Source: an uncultured SAR116 cluster alpha proteobacterium
GTDB lineage: Bacteria; Pseudomonadota; Alphaproteobacteria; Puniceispirillales; Puniceispirillaceae
DNA: 64,000 nt
Direction of reading: 5' to 3'
Assembly (NCBI GenBank): GCA_902625725.1
Contig: CACOCY010000003.1
Span: forward strand, 1-64,000
Position 1 is the first letter of the stretch. Each line of letters starts with the position of its first letter. The position numbers were made by a program, and so were the translations under genes. The notes under the pieces are model-generated. The model saw nothing but the letters and a program-made list of their open reading frames with translations. It did no database searches and was not told the DNA's origin. Of this stretch, positions 28,503 through 37,460 are shown in pieces.

Positions 28503-29885
28503 ATGAATACTAACAGATATCCTCGCGACTTGAGCGGAAAATTCTGCCAGCCAAAACAAATAAAGTGGCCGAATAGTGCTAAAATTGCCGTGCAATTCGT
28601 TTTGAATTATGAAGAAGGTGGCGAGAATTGTTTATTGCACGGTGATGCCCAATCTGAAGGGTTTTTGTCTGAGATAATTAATGCAGTACCATGGCCCAAT
28701 CAGCGACATTGGAACATGGAAAGCATTTACGAGTATGGTGCTAGAGCTGGCTTTTGGAGAATATATAACTTATTTACCCATCATTCCATCCCTATAACAG
28801 TATATGGAATAGCAACCGCCTTGGCTAGAAGCCCAGAACAGGTCCATGCAATGAAACTAGCCGATTGGGAAATTGCGAGTCACGGTTTAAAATGGATTGA
28901 ACATAAAGACCTTAGCCAACATGAAGAAGAAGAGCTAATAAAAAGAGCAATTGAGTTGCACAGTTCTGTAACCGGAGCACCCCCCAAAGGATGGTATACT
29001 GGAAGAGCTTCCATGAATTCTGTTGAACTTGTTTGCAAGCAAAACACGGTAGATTACATTTCAGACTCTTATGCAGATGACTTACCTTACTGGCATATTT
29101 ATCGTAAAAAGCCCCACCTTATCATTCCATATACATTGGATGCAAACGACATGCGTTTTGCAAATACACAAGGGTTTAATTCTGGTGACCAATTCTTCAC
29201 TTATTTGAAGGATAGCTTTGACTGTCTTTACCGGGAGGGAGAGAATGGTAGCCCAAAAATGCTTTCGATTGGATTGCATTGTAGGATTATTGGAAGGCCG
29301 GGCAGGATAGAATCCTTAAATAAATTTTTACGTTATATACAAAGTTTTAAGGATGTTTGGTGTCCTCGCCGAATAGACATTTCTGATTATTGGCACCTTA
29401 ATTATCCATTTGACATAGAAACCTGGCAGTCTAGAGTAACAGTACTTTCAAAAAGCGACTTTATAACAAAATTCTCAAATGTATTTGAAAATGGTTCATG
29501 GATAGCCCAGGAGGCGTTCAATTTAGAGCTCGGCCCATCCCACAATACCTCTATCGGACTTCATAATGCATTATGTAGAGCATTTAGAAGCGCTAGCCTA
29601 GAAAAGCGGAAAAATTTATTAGAGGCGCAAAGCGGCTTTTTTGATAACCCCTCACTCTTTGAAAAGTGTTTGGCCAAGAAAAATCAGGATTTAGCCAAAA
29701 CACTTGCGCTCGAATATGCGAAAAAATTTGGTTTTGAATATACATTATCAGAAACAGATGCTACCAATTGTGACGTAGTTGAAAATATAAAAGAACGATT
29801 GCTCAACGATTTTGAAACCGAATTTGCAAATTGTTGTAATCAAACAGAAAAAATAGCTCTTGAAAAGCTGTCTAAATTAATTTGA
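28503..29885 (+). CDS. puuE: Allantoinase PuuE fused to a degenerate OHCU-decarboxylase-like domain
   Basis: Residues about 1-305 match PuuE, the polysaccharide-deacetylase-type allantoinase that opens allantoin to allantoate: family blocks YPRDLSGKF, QFVLNYEEGGENCLLHGD, EIASHGLKWI and SIGLHCRIIGRPGR are present. Residues about 310-460 resemble OHCU decarboxylase (UraD), the urate-pathway enzyme sometimes fused to PuuE: SKSDFITKFSNVFENGSW at its start and FETEFANCCNQTEKIA near the end fit. However, the catalytic HPDLAG motif reads QSGFFD at about residue 376 and the following conserved Ser/Glu-Gln helix is shortened. The fused domain may be structural only. It is the first gene of the ureide unit, with allE 34 bases downstream. 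Confidence 0.88.
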   Translation: MNTNRYPRDLSGKFCQPKQIKWPNSAKIAVQFVLNYEEGGENCLLHGDAQSEGFLSEIINAVPWPNQRHWNMESIYEYGARAGFWRIYNLFTHHSIPITVYGIATALARSPEQVHAMKLADWEIASHGLKWIEHKDLSQHEEEELIKRAIELHSSVTGAPPKGWYTGRASMNSVELVCKQNTVDYISDSYADDLPYWHIYRKKPHLIIPYTLDANDMRFANTQGFNSGDQFFTYLKDSFDCLYREGENGSPKMLSIGLHCRIIGRPGRIESLNKFLRYIQSFKDVWCPRRIDISDYWHLNYPFDIETWQSRVTVLSKSDFITKFSNVFENGSWIAQEAFNLELGPSHNTSIGLHNALCRAFRSASLEKRKNLLEAQSGFFDNPSLFEKCLAKKNQDLAKTLALEYAKKFGFEYTLSETDATNCDVVENIKERLLNDFETEFANCCNQTEKIALEKLSKLI

Positions 29886-29919
29886 ATATAAACATTTAAG
29901 TAAGCAAAAAGGATTAAAC

Positions 29920-30756
29920 GTGTCAATTATTCAATCAAAACGCACATATGCGTTGCCAGCAGCTGGCCTTCCATCTCAAACAGAGCGTTTTGCAGACCGA
30001 GCCATCTTTACAAATGCCTATGCTTTCATTCCAAGAACTGTGATGACCGATATTGTTACTAGTAATTTGCCTTTTTGGGAAAAAACTAGGCTCTGGGTGA
30101 TAGCTAGACCACTTACTGGATTCTCCGAGAGTTTTTCTCATTACATTATGGAGGTGTCTGCAGGGGGTGGTTCGGATAGACCAGATGATAATATTAATTC
30201 AGAGCATGTGATATTTATTGTAGATGGTTCAATAGAGTTAAAATATGAAGGCATGACTCATGTTCTTCAGCCTGGTAGTTACGCCTACCTTCCAGCCGGA
30301 CTATCGTGGCAAATACATAACAAAACAAATAAAAAGGCTGTGTTTCACTGGATTAGAAAACGATATATTGATGTAGAAGGTATAGATCGTCCACAAGCAT
30401 TCATTACATCTGATGAAGAGATTATCCCAGTCTCTATGCCAGATACTAATGGGGTATGGCAGACTAGTTTATTTGTTGATCCCTTTGATATGAGCCATGA
30501 CATGCATGTAACAATCGTAACATTTCAGCCGGGTGGTGTACTACCTTTTGCTGAAACACACGTTATGGAACATGGCCTTTACGTACTTCAGGGAAGAGGT
30601 GCTTATTATCTAAATGGGGATTGGCGTGAAGTGGAGGAAGGAGATTATATGTGGCTTCGTGCTTTTTGCCCTCAAGCCTGCTATGCCGCAGGAGATAGGC
30701 CATTCCGTTACTTGCTTTATAAAGATGTTAACAGACATATGCCTCTTCACTTATAA
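29920..30756 (+). CDS. allE: (S)-ureidoglycine aminohydrolase
   Basis: Manganese-dependent bicupin of 278 aa that converts (S)-ureidoglycine to (S)-ureidoglycolate and ammonia. The family start YALPAAGLPSQTERFADRAIFTNAYAFIPR is present apart from small changes, EHVIFIVDG sits in cupin 1, and cupin 2 has VMEHGLYVLQGRGAYYLNGDW, which holds the metal ligands. It begins with GTG at 29920, with AAAAGGA six bases upstream. It is between allantoinase and ureidoglycolate lyase. The enzyme that makes its substrate (allantoate amidohydrolase) is not in the window. Confidence 0.93.
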   Translation: MSIIQSKRTYALPAAGLPSQTERFADRAIFTNAYAFIPRTVMTDIVTSNLPFWEKTRLWVIARPLTGFSESFSHYIMEVSAGGGSDRPDDNINSEHVIFIVDGSIELKYEGMTHVLQPGSYAYLPAGLSWQIHNKTNKKAVFHWIRKRYIDVEGIDRPQAFITSDEEIIPVSMPDTNGVWQTSLFVDPFDMSHDMHVTIVTFQPGGVLPFAETHVMEHGLYVLQGRGAYYLNGDWREVEEGDYMWLRAFCPQACYAAGDRPFRYLLYKDVNRHMPLHL

Positions 30757-30768
30757 GGTCAAGTATTC

Positions 30769-31263
30769 ATGTCAGATGATATGCGCCGAATAAAACTTAC
30801 CAAAATTACAGCTGATTTATTCAAGCCCTTTGGTGATTTACTTGCACTAAAAGATAAACCGGATATGATAATAAATCAGGGTATGTGCGGAAGACACCAT
30901 AATTTAGCAAACATAGAATTTGATAAAGGCGGCAAGTCAGGCATTAGTCTTTTTAACGCAGAGCCACGCAAACTTCCCTATACATTAGAAATGATGGAAC
31001 GACATCCAAAAGGTAGTCAGGCATTCATTCCTATGTATGATCAGCCATTTTTAGTTACTGTCGCAAATGATGAAGGAGGTAAACCTGCAAAACCACACGC
31101 CTTTCTGACAGAACCATATATTGGGATTAATTTTCATAAAAATGTTTGGCACGGCGTTTTGACACCTCTCCACTCCCCGGGAGTATTTGCAGTATTCGAT
31201 AGAATTGCGACAGACTCAAATCTAGAAGAACATTGGTTCAAAAAACCTTTCACGATCTCTTAA
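30769..31263 (+). CDS. allA: Ureidoglycolate lyase
   Basis: Splits (S)-ureidoglycolate into glyoxylate and urea. The 164-residue cupin-like protein shows the family blocks FKPFGDLL at the start, ERHPKGSQAFIPM near residue 82, GINFHKNVWHGVLTPL near residue 121, and FAVFDRI near the end. It follows allE by 12 bases. Urea can go to the neighbouring urease and glyoxylate to the glyoxylate/malate route. ATG 30769 has AAGG nearby; a second Met at residue 5 is a possible alternative. Confidence 0.93.
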   Translation: MSDDMRRIKLTKITADLFKPFGDLLALKDKPDMIINQGMCGRHHNLANIEFDKGGKSGISLFNAEPRKLPYTLEMMERHPKGSQAFIPMYDQPFLVTVANDEGGKPAKPHAFLTEPYIGINFHKNVWHGVLTPLHSPGVFAVFDRIATDSNLEEHWFKKPFTIS

Positions 31264-31449
31264 CCTACATATTAATATCTATTTTCAAATCTCTCCAAAT
31301 TGATAAACCTGAACAAAAGTTATTTGGCTCATTCAGAAGTTAAACATGGTGAGCTCGCAGAAAATTATGTGAGAGACAACCTTCAAAGTCCAGTATTGAC
31401 CTGCCTATGAAGTTAGGTAATCATCATAAAAAAAATAAGGGAGATGTAA

Positions 31450-32457
31450 ATGTTTTTAAAAACAATGAAATCACTAGCTTTAGCTAGTGTTATATCAATA
31501 AGTTGCCTGGCAAATGCTAGTGCCACTGACCTTAAGTTCTTCACAATAGGAACTGGAGGCACAGCTTATACATACTATCCTGTGGGCGGAATGATCGCCA
31601 ACGCGATATCAAAACCCCCAGGATCAAGAGAATGCGGAAAAGGTGGAAGCTGTGGTGTTGACGGACTGATTGCATCAGCAGTTTCTTCACGTGGTTCTGT
31701 CGATAACGTAAACGCTATTCTTTCAGGATTACGTAATTCTGGTTTCGCACAATCCGACGTAGCTTACTGGGCCTATACTGGAACTGGAACAATGGAAGGC
31801 AAAGAGCCGGCAAAAGAGCTAAGGACTATTGCAGCTTTATTTCAAGAGCATATTCATCTTGTGGCTCTTTCAGATAGCGCAATTAATTCAGTAGCCGATT
31901 TAAAAGGTAAACGGGTTTCCTTAGATGAGCCTGGCTCTGGAACATATGTTGATGCAAAACTTATCTTAGGCGTAAATGGTCTTGGAGTTGATGATGTTCA
32001 GGCAGAGGCTTTGAAGGGTAATGCTGCCGCAGAAGCACTAAGAAATGGCAAGATTGACGCTTTCTTCGTTGTCGCAGGGTATCCAACAGGAGCAATCGTA
32101 GAGCTGGCTTCAGCAGCTGATATCAAACTAGTACCAATTTCAGGCGCTGGTGCTGAAAAACTAGTGAATGATTACGGGTTTTTTGCCCAAAGTGATATTC
32201 CTGCTGGTACATATGAGGGTGTTGCAGCAACAGCCACAGTTGCAGTTGGCGCTCAGTGGTTCACTTCAGCAAAAGAGGATGACGAGCTCATTTACAATAT
32301 TACAAAAGCATTGTGGAATAAAGAGTCTCGTAAATTGATGGATGTTGGACACGCTAAAGGTAAATCTATTACTCCAGAAAGTGCTCTAGCGGGCGTTGGA
32401 GTCCCTTTACATGCTGGCGCTGAACGGTTCTACAAAGAAGCAGGACTTTTAAAATAA
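31450..32457 (+). CDS. TRAP-TAXI periplasmic solute-binding protein
   Basis: Receptor of a TRAP transporter of the TAXI type, 335 aa. A signal peptide ends near NASA at about residue 25. The mature protein begins FFTIGTGGTAYTYYPVGGMIA, the typical TAXI ligand-binding start, and includes ADLKGKRVSLDEPGSGT at about residue 155. The ribosome site AGGGAG lies about seven bases before ATG 31450. It is 186 bases after allA on the same strand and is followed by a stem-loop and then the fused permease gene. Position suggests uptake of a ureide or another purine-related acid, but TAXI ligands are mostly organic acids such as glutamate. Confidence 0.93.
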   Translation: MFLKTMKSLALASVISISCLANASATDLKFFTIGTGGTAYTYYPVGGMIANAISKPPGSRECGKGGSCGVDGLIASAVSSRGSVDNVNAILSGLRNSGFAQSDVAYWAYTGTGTMEGKEPAKELRTIAALFQEHIHLVALSDSAINSVADLKGKRVSLDEPGSGTYVDAKLILGVNGLGVDDVQAEALKGNAAAEALRNGKIDAFFVVAGYPTGAIVELASAADIKLVPISGAGAEKLVNDYGFFAQSDIPAGTYEGVAATATVAVGAQWFTSAKEDDELIYNITKALWNKESRKLMDVGHAKGKSITPESALAGVGVPLHAGAERFYKEAGLLK

Positions 32458-32475
32458 CTTTTATAAATATTTATA

Positions 32476-32504
32476 TCCCCATACTCTTTAAAAAAGTATG
32501 GGGA
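32476..32504 (+). promoter_or_regulatory. Stem-loop between TAXI receptor and TRAP permease
   Basis: Arms TCCCCATACT and AGTATGGGGA (10 bp) with a 9-base loop, extendable by further A/T pairs with a bulge, 18 bases after the receptor stop. No U-tract follows. It is likely an mRNA-stabilising or partial-termination hairpin that raises receptor over permease levels. Confidence 0.75.
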
Positions 32505-32569
32505 ATATAATACATTTATTTCTAAGCTTCGTCTATTATAATCCCTCAAGCCTTATAAGAGCGTATTTG

Positions 32570-34612
32570 ATGACAATATCGAAATCTTCTTCACTGAGCC
32601 CCGAGAAACTGGCAAAGATAGAGCAAGATTTTGACCCAGAAACATCATTTAGGCAGTTCGGTCCAATTTTAACAGCAATAGTTACCTTTTTTTTAGTGAC
32701 TATGTCGATATATCATTTTTATGCGTCTGGTTTTGGGTTGGTGCGGGAACTAGTTCATCGTGGTATTCATATTTCATTTGTTCTAGGATTAGCATTTTTA
32801 TTATTTGGTTTACGCAGACCCAAACATGAAACACAAAAACAAGTTGCTAAAAGAGATTGGCTTCATGTTCAGGGTATTCCGATAATTGATATCGTTTTAT
32901 CTCTAAGCTGCATCGGTGCTGCAATGTATTTACCATTATTGCCGCCCGAGTTTGTTGCGGAACGGGTGGGCAACCCAGGAAGAATCGATGTTATTATCGG
33001 CGCAACATTAATAGTGCTTACACTTGAAGCTTCTCGCCGTTCAATTGGCTTCACTCTACCTCTTATTAGTATCATTTTTATTGCTTTTGCCATTTTTGGA
33101 CCCTATGCGCCAGGAGCATTAAAACATGGTGGAACAAGCATCGCAGGATTAGTAAATCATCTTTATCTCACAAACCAAGGAATTTATGGGGTGGCGATTG
33201 GAGTGATGGCACAATATGTGTTTCTTTTTATCCTTTTTGGTGTGTTAGCAACGCGAATTGGTCTTGGACAATTATTTATAGATCTTGCCATGGTCATCGC
33301 CGGAAGATTTTCAGGAGGACCTGCTAAAGTTGCTATTTTTTCATCTGCATTTATGGGGACGATTTCAGGTTCATCGATTGCTAATACCGTTACCACCGGA
33401 GCCTTAACAATTCCTGCAATGAAAAGGGTGGGCTATCCTGCGCATTTCTCTGGCGCGGTTGAGGCAACCTCATCTACAGGTGGTCAAATAACGCCACCAA
33501 TCTTAGGAGCTGCTGCTTTTATTATGGTAGAATATTTAGAAATACCGCTTAAAGATATTCTAGCAGCAGCCTTATTTCCTGCATTATTGCATTATTTTGG
33601 GATTTTTGTGATGGTGCATTTGGAAGCAAAAAAATTGAGCTTGCGCGGTTTACCATCAGAGGAATTGCCTAGCTTATTTTTGGTATTAAAGAAGCATTTA
33701 CTGACCCTGACCCCACTTATTATATTAGTATATTTCATTCTTTCTGGCAGGACACCAGATTTTGCCGCAGTCTATGGCATTATTGCATGTGTCGTTGTAG
33801 GTTTTTTACAGCCCGAGAACAAATTAAATTTACGTGATCTCTATCAAAGTTTAGCTGTTGGGGCTCGAAATACTATTGCTGTCGGGGTGGCAGCTGCCTG
33901 CGTGGGCATTATTGTGGGAGTTGTAACACTTACTGGGGTTGGCTTTCGCTTAGGTTATGTAGTGGTACAAACCGCCAATGATATTGGAGCATTTTTTGGT
34001 GGTTTTTGGCCATTATCAATTTTTGGTGTTGATAAATTAGCTTTGTTTTTTTCTCTTATATTAATCGCTATAGCATGTATTATAATGGGGGCAGGTATAC
34101 CAACAACAGCAACTTACATAATCCTTGTCGCGGTGGCCGCTCCTGCTTTGTCTTTAATGGGAGTTGAACCTTTAGTATCACATTTTTTCGTATTTTATTA
34201 TGGGGTTTTAGCTGATATTACCCCGCCAGTTGCCTTAGCGGCCTATGCGGCATCAGGCATTTCTGGTTCCAACCCTTTTACAACTGGGAATACCGCCTTC
34301 AGGTTAGGGATTGCAAAGGCATTGGTTCCCTTTGTGTTTGTCTATTCTCCTTCCCTATTGTTAGTTGCAGATGGATTTTCGTGGCAAATTTTTTCTATAA
34401 CCTTCCTAGGTGCTCTGTGCGGAATTGGTTTGCTAGGCGCTGCTTTCACAGGTTATTTAATTAAAACTATGCCAACCTGGGCACGTTGGTACACGGGCTT
34501 CGTTTCCCTTGCATTTATATCTCCCGGTTTAAATACAATGATAATTGGTATAGTTTTATTGGTGCCGGTTGGTTTTCAACAACTTTCATCAGTAAAAGTA
34601 TTTAGGGGCTAA
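32570..34612 (+). CDS. TRAP transporter fused permease (DctQM-like, TAXI type)
   Basis: Integral membrane permease of 680 aa with roughly 16-18 hydrophobic segments, fusing the small and large TRAP subunits, as is usual for TAXI systems. Family motifs include IFSSAFMGTISGSSIANTVTTGALTIPAMK near the middle and EATSSTGGQITPPILGAAAFIM right after, then GAGIPTTATYIILVAVAAPAL. The open frame starts at ATG 32498, but that codon is inside the stem-loop; ATG 32570 leads into a polar MTISKSS start and is preferred. It partners with the receptor encoded upstream. Confidence 0.93.
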   Translation: MTISKSSSLSPEKLAKIEQDFDPETSFRQFGPILTAIVTFFLVTMSIYHFYASGFGLVRELVHRGIHISFVLGLAFLLFGLRRPKHETQKQVAKRDWLHVQGIPIIDIVLSLSCIGAAMYLPLLPPEFVAERVGNPGRIDVIIGATLIVLTLEASRRSIGFTLPLISIIFIAFAIFGPYAPGALKHGGTSIAGLVNHLYLTNQGIYGVAIGVMAQYVFLFILFGVLATRIGLGQLFIDLAMVIAGRFSGGPAKVAIFSSAFMGTISGSSIANTVTTGALTIPAMKRVGYPAHFSGAVEATSSTGGQITPPILGAAAFIMVEYLEIPLKDILAAALFPALLHYFGIFVMVHLEAKKLSLRGLPSEELPSLFLVLKKHLLTLTPLIILVYFILSGRTPDFAAVYGIIACVVVGFLQPENKLNLRDLYQSLAVGARNTIAVGVAAACVGIIVGVVTLTGVGFRLGYVVVQTANDIGAFFGGFWPLSIFGVDKLALFFSLILIAIACIIMGAGIPTTATYIILVAVAAPALSLMGVEPLVSHFFVFYYGVLADITPPVALAAYAASGISGSNPFTTGNTAFRLGIAKALVPFVFVYSPSLLLVADGFSWQIFSITFLGALCGIGLLGAAFTGYLIKTMPTWARWYTGFVSLAFISPGLNTMIIGIVLLVPVGFQQLSSVKVFRG

Positions 34613-34616
34613 ACTT

Positions 34617-34649
34617 ATCATATATAGATGTAAGCATTATCTATATGAT
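34617..34649. terminator. Possible terminator between converging genes
   Basis: An imperfect inverted repeat (ATCATATATAGAT and ATCTATATGAT, with a two-base bulge) between the ends of the TRAP permease gene and the FAD-dehydrogenase gene. It is AT-only and has no clear U-tract, so the call is weak. Confidence 0.35.
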
Positions 34650-34677
34650 GTTCACAACCAATATTGATTTTATTAAA

Positions 34678-36051
34678 TTACGTTAATTTTTTAAAGTTAG
34701 CTAGTTCCGACAACGTAACTGGTTTAATCGGGCTACGTATGCGAAAGTAGCCCGTTTGTTCGGGAGTTTGCCCAAGTATTTCAGAGAATATATTTATGAC
34801 TGTCATGCCACAATATCTGCCCTGGCAATTACCCATACCACATCTGGAAAACGCTTTTAGCTGGTTTGGACCAAGGCACCCCATTTTTATTGCCTCCCTC
34901 ACTTCACCTGCTGTAACCTCCTCGCATCTACAAATTACGACTTCGTTAGGAGGACACCTGTGCCACTGTTTTGGAGCGTATAGAACGTCTAAAAACTTGC
35001 GAAACTGAACATACTTATATTTTTGTTGATTTTTCTTAATTATTTTTGAATGGTCAATTGAAAACCCATTATCAGCCAGTAACTTAAGAGCAGCAATTTC
35101 GCCTGAAATCTCTGCAGAATCAGCACCAAGAATTTTGATACCGTCCCCTGCTATAAGAATATTTGGTAGATTAGTTCGCCCGAATTTATCTGTGCGCGGC
35201 TCCCAGCATTGATTATGATGATTCCAATCATGTTTAATTCCCAAAGCTTGGGTAATCTGAATGTTGGGATGAACACCAGAATGCAAAAATATGCTCTGTG
35301 CCTCAATAAATCTTCTCTTTTTCCCTTTCACAAATTGAATTATGTGTTTTTCATTACCTGATTTTATACGAACATCAGTAACCGACTTTATACGTCTCAC
35401 ACCTGCTAAATTAAGTTTAGCAAGCATTGCGAGACCTCTCAAAAGATATGAAATTGTTATCAAATTGGGTCTAAGGTAAAATAATGCCTTAAAGATATCC
35501 ATTTTACTTTGCGTCTCTAACAGCGCCTTAGGAGGTTCCCCCTGTTCAAGCATCTGACAAGCAACAAGATAAAATAGAGGACCAGAACCAATTAGCACAG
35601 AAGCGGGAGGTAAATAATGAGTTGTTTTCATCAAGATCTGGGCAGCCCCTACCGTGAGCACACCTGGATTTGTCCACCCATCAAGCGGCATCGCACGTTC
35701 TATTGCCCCAGTTGCAAGAATAACGGCATCGAATTTCTGGCAATAGCTTTTTCCATCTATAGACCACGAAACATCTTTATTTTTTGTTAAGGACCAAACG
35801 GTGGCACGTGATATGAGTGTAAGCAATTTTTTCTGAATTGCTTTTTGTACTCTCTTAAACAGTAATTTTCCGTTCGCATAGTCGACGCCTGAACTCCGAA
35901 ATTTTTTTTCATCAATCTTTTCTAAATTTCGGTAAATTTGACCTCCAATAGTGTGTTGCTCATCTAAAATTGTCAAACGAACATTTTTAGATGTCAGAGT
36001 TAACGACGCTGCGATGCCTGCAGGCCCTGCTCCAATAATTGCAACTTTCAT
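34678..36051 (-). CDS. FAD/NAD-type dehydrogenase subunit with BFD-like 2Fe-2S domain
   Basis: A pyridine-nucleotide-disulfide-type flavoprotein of 457 aa with an N-terminal GAGPAGIAASL dinucleotide site, a second Rossmann site near residue 150, and a C-terminal iron-sulfur domain (residues about 370-435) carrying cysteines in CRCEEV and SRCGMGNCQGRYCG. This is the alpha subunit of the opine oxidase / hydrogen cyanide synthase HcnB / D-hydroxyproline dehydrogenase family. It is the last of three consecutive genes encoding the complex (with the small 2Fe-2S and DadA-like subunits upstream). The context with epimerase and deaminase points to oxidation of cis-4-hydroxy-D-proline. Twelve bases separate it from the small-subunit gene. 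Confidence 0.88.
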   Translation of the reverse strand: MKVAIIGAGPAGIAASLTLTSKNVRLTILDEQHTIGGQIYRNLEKIDEKKFRSSGVDYANGKLLFKRVQKAIQKKLLTLISRATVWSLTKNKDVSWSIDGKSYCQKFDAVILATGAIERAMPLDGWTNPGVLTVGAAQILMKTTHYLPPASVLIGSGPLFYLVACQMLEQGEPPKALLETQSKMDIFKALFYLRPNLITISYLLRGLAMLAKLNLAGVRRIKSVTDVRIKSGNEKHIIQFVKGKKRRFIEAQSIFLHSGVHPNIQITQALGIKHDWNHHNQCWEPRTDKFGRTNLPNILIAGDGIKILGADSAEISGEIAALKLLADNGFSIDHSKIIKKNQQKYKYVQFRKFLDVLYAPKQWHRCPPNEVVICRCEEVTAGEVREAIKMGCLGPNQLKAFSRCGMGNCQGRYCGMTVINIFSEILGQTPEQTGYFRIRSPIKPVTLSELANFKKLT

Positions 36052-36063
36052 CCGATAATTCTC

Positions 36064-36324
36064 CTAGATAGAATGAGATTCTTGCCGTTTGACTATTATA
36101 CCCTTCTCTGCAAGCCTCATACATCCTTGCTGGTTTCCAACGCCGTTAATAGTCAAAAGACAATCAAAGCATGCGCCCATCATACAAAATGGGCCGCGTG
36201 ATTTGCCTAAAACCTGTGTTTGACGAAAATCCTTAATCCCATGGCACATTAAAGCAGCTGCAATACTCATACCTCGTTCAAAATAAATTTTTCTACCCTC
36301 AAAATGAAAAAAAGATTTATGCAT
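36064..36324 (-). CDS. Small 2Fe-2S subunit of the dehydrogenase complex
   Basis: An 86-residue ferredoxin-like protein with four cysteines in the order C-x4-C-x2-C in GPFCMMGACFDC and a further Cys near residue 67 (QQGCMRLAE), matching the HcnA / D-hydroxyproline dehydrogenase gamma subunit. An upstream in-frame start is possible at 36363, but ATG 36324 overlaps the end of the previous gene by eight bases, the usual coupling in this operon, and starts just before the conserved FHFEGRKI. It passes electrons between the two flavin subunits. Confidence 0.88.
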   Translation of the reverse strand: MHKSFFHFEGRKIYFERGMSIAAALMCHGIKDFRQTQVLGKSRGPFCMMGACFDCLLTINGVGNQQGCMRLAEKGIIVKRQESHSI

Positions 36325-37426
36325 GAAATCGATTCTCGCTAAATAAAGACAAGTCAGGGACATTTTTTTGCCCAGTTAACCAGCGCGATAAAATAGCGGA
36401 GTGTATTGCAGACAAAGTAATACCGCTATGACATGTAACGATGAATGCACCCGGCATACTCACTGATTGCTGGTAAATTGGAAGTCCGTCAGGAGACATT
36501 ACTCTCAAAGAGCCCCAAGCCCGAACTAATCTAAGCTGGGCTAATTTTGGCATCACTTTTATTGCATTTTGAGCTATTCGAGACATTTGAGCTTGTGTTT
36601 CATTATCGTTTAACCCAACTTGCTCTTGAGAATCACCAATCTGAATTGCGCCTTCATTCGTTTGGCGAATGGTAACTGAGGGCCTTCCAATGATCGGAGG
36701 AAGCTTTTCTGTGATAAGAATCTGGCCTCTCTGCGGTGATACGAGATCCTTAAATCCAAATAAGGGACCTATTTTTTTTGCACCTAGGCCAGCGCACACG
36801 ACTACTTTTTCAGCTGAAACTTCAAGTCCCTTTTTTGTTACTAATTTAAACACACCATCTTTTTTTTTGGCCATGTCTACTATCTCACCTAAATAATGAG
36901 ATAAACCTCTCTTTTGGCAAGATTCTGTCAGAGCTCGCAATAATTGTAACGGGTTCAAATGACCATCGTAGGGATAAAAAGTCGCACCCACTGTCTCCCC
37001 CCCTACCATTGGCTCAGCTGAACGAATTTCTGTTGAGGATAAAATCTCATATGGGTAGTCGCCATTCAGCGCACTTTTTAACTTCTTATATTCAGCAATT
37101 CTCTGATCTAGAGCTTTAGAATCTAAAAAATATTCATAACCTCCGTTTTGGCTTAAATTTATTTTTATGCCTGTTTCTTCAGATAACTCCGAGACGAAGC
37201 TAGGGTATAACCGCGCTGCATCTCGTGTCCAAGCTGCATAGAATGGTGTTTTAATGCCTTTACCTTGCACCCATACAAGTCCAAAATTCCCGCGGGACGC
37301 CCTAAAATCTGTATCTGTACCATCAATACAAATAACGGAGGCACCCTGCTTCAAAACTCCGTGAGCTATAGAAAGCCCAACAATACCACCACCAATTATT
37401 GCAAAATCAGCCTCTTTCTTTAACAT
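36317..37426 (-). CDS. DadA-like FAD subunit of the dehydrogenase complex
   Basis: A D-amino-acid-oxidase-type flavoprotein, 369 aa, with GGGIVGLSIAHG for FAD binding at the N-terminus and GSLRVMSPDGLPI plus HSGITLSAIHS near the C-terminus. It is the beta (catalytic) subunit type of the three-subunit D-hydroxyproline dehydrogenase / opine oxidase family. Its stop overlaps the small subunit's start by eight bases. It lies 34 bases downstream of the TraR/DksA zinc-finger gene. A second DadA-like gene at 38954-40207 is separate. Confidence 0.88.
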   Translation of the reverse strand: MLKKEADFAIIGGGIVGLSIAHGVLKQGASVICIDGTDTDFRASRGNFGLVWVQGKGIKTPFYAAWTRDAARLYPSFVSELSEETGIKINLSQNGGYEYFLDSKALDQRIAEYKKLKSALNGDYPYEILSSTEIRSAEPMVGGETVGATFYPYDGHLNPLQLLRALTESCQKRGLSHYLGEIVDMAKKKDGVFKLVTKKGLEVSAEKVVVCAGLGAKKIGPLFGFKDLVSPQRGQILITEKLPPIIGRPSVTIRQTNEGAIQIGDSQEQVGLNDNETQAQMSRIAQNAIKVMPKLAQLRLVRAWGSLRVMSPDGLPIYQQSVSMPGAFIVTCHSGITLSAIHSAILSRWLTGQKNVPDLSLFSENRFHA

Positions 37427-37460
37427 AAGAAAATTCCCCGCAATATCCTAAATTAATTGT

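Noticed and set aside
31264-31449. Possible riboswitch in the 186-base leader of the TRAP-TAXI receptor gene
   Set aside because: Only short complementary segments (ACCT/AGGT) are visible, and no known riboswitch core could be matched.
32498-32570. N-terminal extension of the TRAP permease
   Set aside because: ATG 32498 lies within the stem-loop and lacks a ribosome site; ATG 32570 fits better.
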